The notes under the pieces: model-generated
Seen by the model: only the letters and a program-made list of their open reading frames with translations
Told to the model about the DNA's origin: nothing
Databases searched by the model: none
Assembly (NCBI GenBank): GCA_902702965.1
Contig: CACRXP010000029.1
Location: 231,738-295,737 of the forward strand
Length of the DNA stretch: 64,000 bases
From: Spirometra erinaceieuropaei
Lineage: Eukaryota > Platyhelminthes > Cestoda > Diphyllobothriidea > Diphyllobothriidae
Direction: 5' to 3'
Part shown: positions 23,379 through 35,032 of the stretch, piece by piece
Numbering within the stretch: position 1 is the stretch's first letter
How the letters are laid out: the number at the start of each line of letters is the position of its first letter
Made by a program: the position numbers and the translations under genes

Positions 23379-23639
23379 TACCTTCGTCTTCTTTTAAATA
23401 GTGTGTTATGTTTCCTTTTCTAACGATGGTGTTCATTGGGTTTCACGATGTGCCACCCAATTGTTGGTTCTTTTCGGTAATTCCGAACTACAGCAGTCGC
23501 AAAAACGGCAACGGCCATGTCAGCAAACTACACTGTAACAGTTCAACCGTCATGGCCTACGATGTCATCCGTGTGCTCCACGACAGCGTGAAAGCAGGGA
23601 CAGAGAATTACATGTGAATCAGTTTATAGTGATAGTAGA

Positions 23640-24300
23640 CACGCACAGCATCTACCGCACTCTCTCCTCCTGCCCACCAGGGCTCGGTGTCAAGACGTAG
23701 TCAAGAAGAACGGGAGTGAGAGAGAGCGCAGATGGCCGGTGCGGCCGGTGTGTGTACCGCCATACCCGACTCGGATCCTACGGAGTAGCAGTACCATAAA
23801 GGCCCTATTAAGAAGGAGCCATTACAGCCTGACTCAGTCCACCAGGTGGCCACTCAAGGCACAAACACACGACTGCGAGGACCGAGTTATCCCGTCAGTC
23901 GGCAACCGTCCAAGTCATGGCTTTTAGGGCTCGGTGATTGCTTCAGGCACGTTAGATTGTTTATACTGAAAAAAATGCACTGAGTCGTCGACCTCACTCT
24001 CTATTCCCGTTCCCAGGCCCGAGCCACCGTCAGTTGCCTGGTTCGGAGAATGGGCTCAGTGGCTAATATATCTATTGAACTCGTCAACATGCGTCAGATA
24101 CACGATCTGGCCTCCCCAAACAGAAGCACCCGGTTGCCACACATCAGGGGTGGGCAGCATGCATCTCGCATGTATGAGGGTGCCAGAGGTCGCGTTAGGA
24201 AGGAGTCGTGACAGCCTGGCTCTCGGCCCACCAGTCCACTACCCCCAATCAAGCACAAACACAACTGGCAGGCGGTGTGGATTGAGTTGAGGCGTCAGTC
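23640..24300 (+). repeat. GC-rich dispersed repeat, copy 1
   Basis: Blocks such as ACGTAGTCAAGAAGAACGGG, GAAGGAGCCATTACAGCCTG and ACAAACACACGACTGCGAGG recur at 56830-57310. A further partial copy lies inverted at 26780-26960. Parts are tandemly repeated within this copy (23815 and 24205). No coding content was recognised. Confidence 0.55.
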
Positions 24301-24972
24301 GGCACTGCGCTTGGCGCATCGTGATAGTCTCAGGCTAGGATCGCACAGACATCAGAGGGACCACATGGAGAGGGAGCAGACTTTCCTAGTGCTCGACAGG
24401 CTCTCACCTTCTCAGCTGTCAAAATACCAGTTGTGTTGGGTCGGCTGTTTCCTGCCTGCAGCTCAGAGTCATTATGTTCTACAACAGTTAAAGTGCATTT
24501 GCTCACCAAAGCTCATGAGAGTTCAAATACGGTTTCCGAATCCTCTTCTCCCCCCCTCAGACACAACCTTGTGTTGTCAACGACAAAGCACCTGCAGAAC
24601 ATAGTGAGGCACCGAAAAAGAAGAATAACTAAGACGGCCATACATGCAAAACGATTCATCTAGAATCATGATTTCCTCTGAAATGTGATGCTTAAGAAAC
24701 AGTAATTGGCAGGACTGACTTATATGGCTCACCGAACAGAACAGGGGGTCAGGAAAGCCCCGCCCAAGTAATAAAGGTGGGCCTGCGCATAATTCCGGAA
24801 AGCGAAAAATATTTCCGGCGTCCTAACTCCCCGGCAACAGCCCTAATACAAACCTAAACTGTTGCCCTTACCTTAATTCTTAACTCCGCAGTTAACATTA
24901 GCCGCGACTTTAACTACCCAAACTTGATCCTGACCTAAGTTATCGTTAAATTTATATCAAACCCTAAGCCTG

Positions 24973-25454
24973 GTGTTGAAGAAGAAGACACGATCGCCGG
25001 GACAAGAGCTTTATTAGCCTGACGTTTCGGACTGCCACTCGAATCCATCATCAGAGACAAAGAAGCAGAAACGGGTGGTTGTTGCACAAGGGGCTGCTGT
25101 ATTTATAGGATGCAGTAGCCAAGCTGCCGCATACCTACGAACATTCACGGCTCCCCCTTTCATCCGGGATCGTCGCACTTGGTGTGATCATTGCTTGATG
25201 GCCGACATTCGAGTCGATAATTGCTGCAATTTCATCACGTGCGTTGGGTGTTGGCGTGATGATTGCTCGACCATCTGACGCACCGACCCCGGTGTTGGGA
25301 AAAGTGTTCACCTCTGCCTCCTAAGCCTAATCCTTTATTTAACCCTGATCCTTATCTTTAACCCAACCTTAATTTCACACGAAATTTGATCAAAGCCACC
25401 CGTATTGCAAGCGGTTTCTGTTCTTATTTCCTGTTTAGGTTGGCAACGATAGGA
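24973..25454 (-). repeat. Penelope-like 3' end, left arm of a 470-bp inverted repeat
   Basis: The segment carries the hammerhead-like motif at 25017-25058, the 3' untranslated stretch and a CCTAA-rich interval. It is nearly identical to the reverse complement of 30830-31305. In about 100 bases compared by eye (25321-25420) I counted three differences. Confidence 0.8.
25017..25058 (-). ncRNA. Hammerhead-ribozyme-like motif, copy 2
   Basis: GUCU and AGGC can pair as helix I. CUGAUGA and GAAACGUC are intact. Helix II is GGAUU with AGUCC (one wobble). One U lies between CUGAUGA and helix II. Confidence 0.6.
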
Positions 25455-27525
25455 TGAGGGACCCGACTTAATTGTCGGTAGGCTGTGGATTGTGTCGTAT
25501 GGTATTTTATCTTGGCATTCATTTGCAGGTGATCGCCGGCATTAAACTGCTAAAAACAATTACTTCCCATGACCTCAAACCATTCCTCAAACCCTGCTAT
25601 TTTGTTTTTGAAAATTTACCTTTTGTCTATATGTTTATTAACGCGCTCATTTCGGCTGCTATGCGAAAGCTTACAATCAGACTTTCAGCAGAAGTCTAGA
25701 CGATTTCTGTGTTTTCTTGCCTTTCTTCAGCATACTGTCTGGTGCGCTGCTCCAAACCTAAAATCCCCATTAGCACAATGTCCTTATGATACGATCCATA
25801 GTCTACCGACAGTTATTTAGGGTCCTTCACTTTGCCGTTGCCAGTCGGCCCTACACAAGAATTTTCCAAAACCAGAACTGGCAGAGAGATATTCCTTTAC
25901 AGTCCTTCGGCTGGAAAGTACTCTGCCCGAATCTTTCAAATCACAAGCGAAGATTGCAGGACTATATTCATAGTTGAATATTTTATCGTTTTGACTCGGT
26001 AGAACCTAAGTTCGCAGATGCTATTGCTAGCTCAGGCTACTTATTGCGCATGTTAAATGCGAAATGATACGCCACACTCCATTTTGAAATACGGGCATCG
26101 TGTAATGTCCAATGAAAAATAACCCACTTTTCCAGGGACAAGGAATGCCTTTAAACAGCAAAATAAACTTTTGTCAGCATTTTGATTTCGGTTAAATACA
26201 TGCGTAAAACGGCAAAGCCACATACAGGCATAGTCCACCCACAGAATGTACAAGTTCCATGAGATCCGAAAGTTAGGTTTCTATCAAGAAAGTTTGTCTT
26301 AATCAGGTTTTTTTGAGGTAAACACTCGTTTTTCCGTCATATCAGAAAGAGACCCCGGAAAATTGCCAAATTGCCAAATTCATAAAAACAGACTTTTGGT
26401 AACTGTCGAATAGTGTGCGTATAGTTATTTTCGGTCGTACAATCAAAAATAGCCCACCGACACACAACCGCATCAAAATTCTAGATAGGACCACCAAAAT
26501 TAGAAAACATTTTCTCCTTAATCCGCCCCCAACGTCTTGTCTGACAAGTTCGCGCCCGCAAAAAATGATTCCCTGTTCAGTCAAATGTTTCCGTAAACAA
26601 CGACACGCCGTACTGTCCCACCTTCTCCACCATCTCCCAAGCACCGCTCTGGTGTGCCGCGACGTGCGGTTGAGGGAGGTCTGTGTTGTGTCTGCTGCGA
26701 AGAAATCTTATTATCGCCTATTCTGACGCATAGACGAGCCGTTTAGTTTTGAGAGCCACTGTGCTAAGTCTCATCTTCAGTCATGTGGGTGTTGTACTGC
26801 CATCAAGGCCTGATGGATGAGGGAGGAGAGAGTGCGGTAGACGCTGTGTAAATCTTCCTCACCTCGAACTTATTCACGCGCAAGTTATCGGTGTTGTTCC
26901 TACCGCGTGGAGAACACGGTGGACTACGAGGCTTGTGACGGTTGAGTTGTTATCTAGACGATACATTCGTAGGGAGAGGGTACTTAGGTGATACTCCCCC
27001 ATGGAAATAACCGTCGGCATTTGTCTTTTGATTTTTAAATAAACCGAAATTCATTAAGCGTTTTCAATTCAAAAATATGTGAATTTTTTGCCGACACCGA
27101 TCCCAGTAAACCTCAACTCAAATTCGAAAACGCGTTTTTGATTAGGAAGGATCACTTTGGTTAAGTTGCAATGTTGACTATCATGCTACATGGTGCTGCA
27201 ATATATCAGACACGCTAGGACGTTGGCTTTCGACTGCACTTCTTATCTGTCGTCTGAAAAACTACACTCCGTAAAAAATAACAATTTTAGTAGCAAGAAT
27301 TCTTTCGATGGGAAATTTCATATGCTTCTATTCTTATATACCAAGAAAGGGAGTCCTCCGGTTTTAGAAAGTTTGAACTATACATTTTCGAAGATCTTTC
27401 AATGTCCATTTTGATAACACGGCATCTGTCCGTTTATTAATGCTCTCCATGGAGTATACAACCGCATTATTTGAAGCATTTCACAGACCCTATAGAATGT
27501 CTTATTAAAATTGTAAGACGGTGTA
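25455..27525. other. No gene recognised
   Basis: Short unmatched frames. The part at 26780-26960 is an inverted partial copy of the GC-rich repeat at 23.7 kb. Confidence 0.4.
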
Positions 27526-28912
27526 CAGTAGGTGTGCTAACTCAGGAGATGTTAACCGAAATTCTGAAATGCGTTTTCTTTTCTAAAAGACTACTTATGA
27601 AGGGTCTTAAAATCAATCATCGTGAAGCACTATTCTATAATACCTCAGTTATCTCGAAATGTCGGCTTTCTAATGAATTTCTTTCCGGCCGCATGCGAAA
27701 ACCACACCCTGTAGAAAATGGCTGTTTACGTGGCACACATTTTTCTCATCGATTTTTGATGCCATTAAAAATGTAATTAAATTTCATAGAAAACATGCAT
27801 AAAAATATTTTCTTCTTTTACTCATTCGGCAGAAAATTACGTCTTCTTCCAATTTTATCCTGCAAGAAAGTGCATTTTTCGGTATTAAAAAGTTTCTAAC
27901 CGTGAGGCCGTTCCCTTCACGTTCCTAAACGATACTCATATTTTTCCACCGTGAAGGTAAAACATGTCTTTTTATTTATCTGGCGGCCATTTGCACTGTC
28001 TTTGCCCTCTTTTAGACTCCGTTTTACAATTATGCATGCATGGCAGAATGCCCATTTAAAATACCGATATTCTTCTGAAACTGTTAATGTTTTGCCCGTT
28101 CCATTTCTGAATTAGGTATGTGCAGAAGCTAGAGTACACGAAAACATAATGTTTAATATGCTTAAAAACTGAAAACGTCTATTGGGTGGTAGTCATTTTT
28201 GTGGCAACCCAGTAAATGTTTCAAATGACAAAATATACGCACATTTGAACGAAAGCTTGCCTATCGGCGCGAAATTGCGAAGATTGGCTAATATGACTTC
28301 TAAAAATTGATAAGACACCTGGTCCTCTTAAAATAACCTTTGCGTTAGCAAGCTGAATCTCACGGGTAAAATCGGACAGAAAATCAATTTTCAAGTCCGG
28401 CAAGCATTGTTTATTGAACCTCTCCAGAGTAAACTACTCTCCTTTCAATGCGAAACACACCTAGAGGCGCCACCTAAGTCTAGGACAGGTATTCGCATAG
28501 GAAACTGTCCAATTGTACCGCAATGTCCAGTTTCGCCCAAATGTATAAACATTACGCTTGATAAAGTTATGTGAACGCAATTTCTGCACAAGAAAAGGAC
28601 ATTTCATTGAAGGGGCCGGAGGAGCAAGCAAAATGCGCAACCATTAAGACGTTCAACAATTCTCACATCTGTTTCCGTTTCCAGGTTTCATGAACAGGTC
28701 ACGTACTGTACATACTGTATTTATTAAGTGACCATTTTTGGCGAGTAAAGGCCAAGCGTACGGCCGAAGAGCGTGCATTCAAAAGACAATGTCCCAACCG
28801 GTTTTAAATATCATGCGATTATGGTGCATGATAAGCTTTACAGTTCCACCTAAGTACTCCTTCCTAATCGAAAGCGCATTTCAGAATTTCGGTCAACATT
28901 CCATATGATCGG
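27526..28912. mobile_element. Palindromic MITE, copy 2 (right end degraded)
   Basis: The left end CAGTAGGTGTGCTAACTC follows TA at 27524-27525. The interior matches the other copies (ACGTCTTCTTCCAATTTTAT and a GCATAAAAATATT stretch). The right end is recognisable only as CGCATTTCAGAATTTCGGTC near 28870. It is longer than other copies, so unrelated DNA has probably been inserted. Confidence 0.65.
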
Positions 28913-29619
28913 TCGCTGGCAGTACGTCTATCCTTATACACAGTTGATCGGCGTTTTCAAAGAGGCGGTAAGCCCACCCAGTGAAGAAAACGTGTTTTAT
29001 TTGCGACAGGACGGTCCTGAAATTCTGCTGAAACTGCCATTCCGGGAAGTGATCCTTTATATGTCCGGAAGTCGTGATGCATTACAGAGTGCATAGGCTA
29101 CATGGAACCGGAAGTAATTTGGACTATAGGAGGTATTTGCGGTTACAGTCTCGTATACGTTCAACAGCTCTTTCACCGGCAACAGGGTTGTGATCTAGTA
29201 AAACCAAAAATAGACAATGAGAACAAATGATTCCTAGCATATAGGCATAAATTTTCCATCTGCCTGACACCGATCGTGTGTCCTCAGCACGCTTTCTAAG
29301 ATTTCTCCATGATAAGCGGGTCTAAAAAGGGTAAAAGTAACAAAGAACTTCGATCCTCTGGCAAAATCAGTGCGCACGGTAGAGTCATGCTTTTATAAGT
29401 CGTTTCAGAAAGCGATAAGCGGTCTGGATCCTTGTCTGCTCACCTCAACCCGTCAAATGCCTTCCGTCGTCAAAAAATACTGACCAAAACCCTAGAACCA
29501 AAACATAATGTTTTGCAGAACTTGAGAACTTAATTTCTGACGCAAGGAGTTCAGAAGACGATCACTAGCCATTGAACGCAATGTGCTTAGCGTTTGTCTC
29601 TCTTTTCACATACAAGCGG

Positions 29620-30835
29620 CCACTTGAAGAAGAAGACACGATCGCCGAGACAAGAGCTTTATTAGCCTGACGTTTCGGATTCCTGCTCGAATTCATCATC
29701 AGAGACAAAAGCAGATAAAGGTCGTTCATGCATAAGGGGCTGCAGTATTTATAGGATGCAGTCTCCATGCTACCGCATACCTACGAGCAGTCACGACTCC
29801 CCCCTTCATCGGGGATCGTTGCACGTGGCGTGATGGTCGATATTCGCGTCGTTAATTGCTGCAATTTCATCACGTGCGTTGGATGTTGGTGTGATGATTG
29901 CTCGACCATCTGACACGCTGACCCGGGTGTTGGGAAGAGTGTTCATCAGGGCGCTCCCCGCGTGGCCAATTACTCCGCCTAGACGAAGTCTCAGCACGCT
30001 GTATTGAATGGGAAGATCATTGCACTTGTTAATAGACTGGGGGCCAGTGAACCATGACTCAAGCAGCTCCCGGCTCACGCGGTTGTCAACTCTTGCGAGA
30101 ATTTCGGCCTCGTCAAATTTGAATGTGTGGCCAGAACCCGTCGAACGAGCCGCAACTTGAGAGCTGGCGTCATTTCTCCGCACTGCTGCAGCGTGTTCGG
30201 CCATTCGCGTTCGGAGCCGTCTTCCGGTTTCTCCGACGTAGTTGCTTTGTCCGTAACTGCACCAAATCCGATAAACGACTCCAGAAGTTTCTTGCCGTGG
30301 CAGTGGGTCTTTCGGTTTCATCAATTGACGCCTGGTGGTTGCCTCCGGCCTGTGTGCAATTCCAACCCCAAGTGGTGTGAGAAGACGGCCAACAGCTTCC
30401 GAAACGTTCTTGACATATGGAAGCGCTCGCCAAACTTTGGTGTCCCTGCGGTTAGGCCTTTCGTCCATTTTGCGTATGCACCGGTTGACAAAGTTGCGCG
30501 GGTAGCCATTGGCTTTGAATACCCGTCGGAGGTATTGTAGTTCAGCAATTTTGTCTTCCGGCTCACTGCAGTGCGTTTCGACGCGCCGATAGAGCGTCCT
30601 TACACAACTTCGTTTGTGTCTGATTGGGTGGTTGCTGTTGAAGTTCAGTACTTGCATCGTATTTGTCGTTTTCCTGAACACTTTGGTCTTTAGTCCACCA
30701 CAATCCTTGCGGCATACGAGGACATCCAGGAAGGCCAGCTTGTTGTTCTCTTCCTCCTCCATCGTAAATTGTATGTCCGGGAAGACCGTATTCAGACGTT
30801 CCTTGAATGTCAGCAGTTGATCCCGTTGCCAACCT
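29620..30835 (-). pseudogene. Penelope-like element: RT C-terminus plus intact GIY-YIG endonuclease
   Basis: A single open frame (30867-29806, 353 residues) is the best-preserved element protein in the window. Residues 13-60 are the end of the RT thumb region (FKERLNTVFPDIQFTMEEEE, KLAFLDVLVCR). Residues 127-190 are a conserved linker (NFVNRCIRKMDERPNRR, YVKNVSEAVGRLLTPLG). Residues 196-232 are the nuclease core: GVVYRIWC, YVGETGRRLRTRM and EHAAAVRR. Residues 250-290 (DEAEILARVDN, ELLESWFTGPQSINK) complete it. In Penelope-like elements this enzyme nicks the target for reverse transcription. The RT fingers and palm are absent, and the first about 12 residues come from the adjoining inverted segment, so this is a 5'-truncated copy. 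The 3' end with ribozyme-like motif lies at 29620-29720. Confidence 0.82.
29665..29706 (-). ncRNA. Hammerhead-ribozyme-like motif, copy 3
   Basis: CUGAUGA and GAAACGUC are intact and helix I GUCU/AGGC is kept. Helix II GAAUUC/GAAUCC has one mismatch. Confidence 0.55.
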
Positions 30836-31305
30836 AAACAGGAAATAAGAACAGAAACCGCTTGCAATACAGGAGGCTTTGATCAAATTTCGTGTGAAAT
30901 TAAGGTTAGGTTAAAGATAAGGATCAGGGTTAAATAAAGGATTAGGCTTAGGAGGGCAGAGGTGAACACTTTTCCCAACATCGGAGTCGGTGCGTTAGAT
31001 GGTCGAGCAATCATCACGCCAACATCCAACGCACGTGATGAAATTGCAGCAATTATCGACTCGAATGTCGGCCATCAAGCAATGATCACACCAAGTGCGA
31101 CGATCCCGGATGAAGGGGGGAGCCGTGAATGTTCATAGGTATGCGGCAGCTTGGCTACTGCATCCTATGAATACCGCAGCCCCTTGTGCAACAACCACCC
31201 GTTTCTGCTTCTTTGTCTCTGATGATGGATTAGAGTGACAGTCCGAAACGTCAGGCTAATAAAGCTCTTGTCCCGGCGATCGTGTCTCCTTCTTCAAGAC
31301 TCCTT
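30836..31305 (+). repeat. Inverted Penelope-like 3' end, right arm of a 470-bp inverted repeat
   Basis: Head to head with the copy at 29620-30835. It contains a TTAGG-rich stretch (30900-30955), the 3' untranslated part and a hammerhead-like motif at 31215-31256, and ends GATCGTGTCTCCTTCTTC. It pairs with 24973-25454. Confidence 0.8.
31215..31256 (+). ncRNA. Hammerhead-ribozyme-like motif, copy 4
   Basis: GUCU, CUGAUGA, helix II GGAUU/AGUCC, GAAACGUC, AGGC. CUUU just before and AAAG twelve bases after the GUC could extend helix I across an internal loop. Confidence 0.6.
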
Positions 31306-31891
31306 CTTGGGACTCGTCTTTTCGCTTCTATTGACATGCAGCCACTGTCGGTGCAAAATGCTTAATTTTCTATCATTGCATTCGGCTATGCCGAGGTCTA
31401 TAGAAAATTCACTTAATATTTATGAAAGATTTTTCGTTCTAGATCTTTGATGACAACTTTATGTCGATTAAGACTAGTCAAAGTTGCGAAAAGCCCTGCT
31501 AGCATGACAAACTTAAGATAATATAATGAACTGTCACCTACCGTTAGATGAGGTGACTACACGTTTTGGGGAAAATAATCTGCAACCATTACTCTGGACA
31601 TGAAGATTTGGAAAAATTTTCAAAGAAGTTGTTGTCGTCTGGGCTCTACAAATGTATAAGTTTACAAGCGTAATCTGTCATCATTTATGCAAAGACTAAA
31701 TCAAGGAGAATCCAACGCTCCAACAGGTTTTTCACGTAAACCAAAATTTTAATTAGCAGAGATTTTCTGTCACCTGTTTTGACATCTGCGCCGGATTACA
31801 GACGCGACTGGAGTCCCTTTTAAATCAATCATGTATGTTTGCACTTCCAAACTGTCATTTCCTAATAGCATAACGGTCAGAAAACGAATTA

Positions 31892-32875
31892 CAGTGAGTG
31901 ACTGGTCTCATGAGATTTTAGCCGAAATTCTGAAATGCATTTTTAATAAGGATGGGTTACTAAGGTGGCAATGTAATATTGATTATCTTACTGCATATCG
32001 CTATGATATGCCGGACTCGTCAAAATGCTGGCTTTTGAATGCACCTCTTTGCGAACGCCCGTATAAACCACACTCGGTGAAAAGTGCATGTGAATTAATC
32101 AGTTTGCATTTTCACAGTGCTTTTTGATGGCCTTCTAAATTTAAATATATTTTATAGAAAGCGTGCGCAAAATACGATTTTTGTATTATTTGGTAGCAAA
32201 TCACGCCGACTTCACATTTTATACTCGAAGAAATAGTATTTTTCTATTGTAAAAAATTTAACTTATGAGAGTTTTAAAGACCGTGCAATGTCCATTCATA
32301 CAGCATCGTGTTTGTGTGTCTTTTAATGCTCCTCATAAGGTATGCAACATATTTCGGTCCCGTTGCAGACTCCTATGAGCTTAGTATACAATCGTCTTAA
32401 GGGCCTAGCAGAATATGTGATTTTCCTTGCGCGGGGAATATTTACTTTTAGACCGGAATCGCTAAACGCCGACGCAGCAGCCGACCCGGATCAAAATTAT
32501 TCGGAAATTGGATAATTGTTCAAAACTTAAATATACCCTATCTTTGAAAATAAAATATGAAGTCGTCGTACTTGTTTGCTGATTGTAGGCGAGCATATAT
32601 TTGTGTGTGTTTTCCATAAAACATAGCTACATTTATAAAGCCACAAAAACCAATGGGGCATTGCAAACTGCTTAAGTATCCACGTGTAACCGGGTGCGGT
32701 TACTGCAGGAGATCGGAAGGAAGTGCATTCGGAAGCCAACAACATGACGAGTGCGAAATATTATGGGATTATGCCGCATGATAATTAATATAACAACCAT
32801 ATTTAAGTAATACTCCTCAGTCGAAAACGCATTTCAGGGTTTGAGGTAATATTTCATGAGGTTGGTTGCTCACAG
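31892..32875. mobile_element. Palindromic MITE, copy 3 (diverged)
   Basis: A diverged left end (CAGTGAGTGACTGGTCTCAT, then GAAATTCTGAAATGC) and a matching right end (GCATTTCAGGGTTTGAGG) bracket interior sequence of the same family. The terminal bases are mutated. Confidence 0.65.
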
Positions 32876-34403
32876 CATGGCTAAAGGCTTCATTGTTGGT
32901 CATCATTAACACACCTCTCCGATAAATGCAATAAATAAATGACATGGGGCCGGTCAAATGCTGCGTTGGAACAAGCTGTCCCTAAGCCAGCGCGCACGTC
33001 TGAGCAGATAATGTTGGAAGCCGGAGATCGAGCGTCAAGTGCGCGAAGGGCGTTGAGATGCTTCTGCGCGCGTACCGCAAAAAATTGTTCTGATTATGCG
33101 ACGCATTTTCTAGTTTTAAACGGTCCGAGAACAATGCACAGCCGAGAGTGGGATTGCCCTTCCCTAGGATGTGCCAAACCAATGTGGACTGCCTCAGAGT
33201 GCAAGACAGTTTTCCAACAAGACTTTTATCCGGCAGCCAATCAACCGGGTTGCAGCGAACGCACCGGTCGTCACAGCCGAAAACCCTTTTCGGCTAAATA
33301 CGTGGGGATTAACTTTTCTGATTGCTTACTGAACGGTTGAGTCATTGCAGACTTCCAAACTTGTGAACAGCAGTGCGGGAACTGAACTTTGCTTTTTGTT
33401 AGTGTCTGGTTTGATTAAACTAGATAACTTGGTCGGCAGTTGAGTGATGCGGAAAATAAGTCGATCCCATCGCCGATAGCGAATGTCAAACTGTTAGTAT
33501 GTTGGCAGCCGAAAAGTACGTACTTTGGCCAACTATATGCTGAAGGAGGCAAACTGATGAAGCATCGAAAATACCCAAAAAATCAATGCCAAACAAAGAA
33601 ATATGACAGGAGGGGACAAAACTGGAGAAGTCCGCATGTTATTTTCCCTCATACCAAAACAGTACTCCCTACTTTTCCAGAAAAATGCATAAATGTTTCG
33701 TCGAAACTTGTCAACCCAAAAAACTCAATATTTTGATTTGAATACTTATGCAACTTTTATTTTCGGGAAGCACTTTTGTTGACATATCCGCACTATGAAG
33801 ACTAGTGAGAGTGAAAGGCATTTTATTCTGAAATTGTCACCTGAAGATATGTTCATATGTTTTGGCATACAAGATAGTAAGATAGTTATGCAGACGTCTT
33901 TAGTTAGAGCACGTTCTATGTAAACAGTCAAGTTGGAAAATGCAGTCAATATTTCCAAACTATCCGAATCAGTTGATAATTTAAAATATTAAAGATATTC
34001 CTGCAGTGAAGATGGAGAGGACAGCAATTTTCCTCAAATATTTTTATTAGATAACATTTGTCCCCTGATTTGATGGAGGAATTTTTTTACTTGCATGTCG
34101 ACGCCATAGCTAGAATTTACAGTAGGTACGACGTGTGTTCTCGCTGAATACGATCAGTAAGATTGGCCCGCACTTCATCGACAAAGAGTCAGTAACAAAC
34201 GATATATGCGGTTATAAGTGTTGCAATCAAGGTAATACTTGATAAGTTCTCTCTTCGGCTTCGACAGTGCTTATTCTTAAACCATTCCGGTGTCACAATG
34301 TGTCCTTTTTTCGCCATCACTTGGTTTTATTAGTAGATGTCTCGTGTTTTTAAGAGGGCTCACTGACTACCATTAAACAAAACAAAATAGATACCCAATA
34401 AAT
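32876..34403. other. Region upstream of the receptor coding start, no gene recognised
   Basis: A 133-codon frame at 32939-33340 has no recognisable domain. The receptor promoter or 5' UTR exon may lie here or further left but I see no defining signal. Confidence 0.4.
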
Positions 34404-34438
34404 TCAGTTTTTCTACATTTTAGGATACCGACGGCAGA
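34404..34438 (+). promoter_or_regulatory. Splice acceptor and short 5' leader before the receptor start codon
   Basis: A T-rich tract is followed by AG at 34422-34423. Only 15 nt separate it from the ATG. This is either the acceptor of an intron in the 5' UTR or a spliced-leader trans-splice site, which flatworms are known to use. The true promoter is therefore not immediately upstream. Confidence 0.5.
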
Positions 34439-35032
34439 ATGAGGATGCGGTGTAACGTTGTGCCGGTCCAATTATTTGGAATACTCCTACCACTCATAAA
34501 TGTTTACCTGGGTCTCCACGCGATCCCTTTTTGCAGTGCCACAGATGCCTTCACCAACCTGACCTCAGACTTCTCAATAATACAAGGCAAACAGAGCTCG
34601 ATCGGGGAAATTGAGGAGTGGACACGCTCCTGCCGGAGTTTGCCTGATCACCGCATGGACATTGTACGGCTGAAGTTGCAGGGTTTCGTCTTCGAAGTGA
34701 CTTCTGTCCGAAAGGTGGAGGAAGACACGTATATAAAACGAAAAATCGCGAAACTCACGAAAGCATATAACCACCTCCTGTTGGACGCGCAGTATACCTC
34801 AAAGATGATTACAGTTTTTCACCCGCTTTCCATCCAATCAAATATCTGTAAACTCTTCCAGTCTCTGCGCCCGCAGGATCACGCAGTTACCAGTATCCTC
34901 GTCATCAACGACTTTGGCGCTATGGTGGATCGACCCATACACGATCGACTGTTACACCTTTTCTTTCAAATCACTTCCTCCCTAGGCCTACCAACAATAA
35001 CCTGGATGCCCAACAGAATAGGGGACTTTGAG
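34439..35032 (+). CDS. Glutamate receptor exon 1: signal peptide and first lobe of the amino-terminal domain
   Basis: This exon encodes residues 1-198. The ATG is preceded by an AG at 34422-34423 after a pyrimidine-rich stretch, so the coding start lies 15 nt inside an exon. The N-terminus is strongly hydrophobic (PVQLFGILLPLINVYLGL), as expected for secretion. NLT near residue 42 is a possible N-glycosylation site. The later part has the alternating helix and strand pattern of the periplasmic-binding-protein fold (ICKLFQSL, SILVINDFGAMVD, LLHLFFQITSSLGLPTITW). The open frame runs on past 35032, but GGGGACTTTGAG followed by GTGAGT is a clear donor that ends the exon in phase 0. The residues after it lose similarity to the family. 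Confidence 0.85.

Noticed and set aside
32939..33340. 133-codon plus-strand frame upstream of the receptor
   Set aside because: No similarity or signal; does not join in phase to the receptor start.
34118..34145. CAGTAGGTACG resembling a MITE end
   Set aside because: Only the first nine bases match and no partner end or interior follows.
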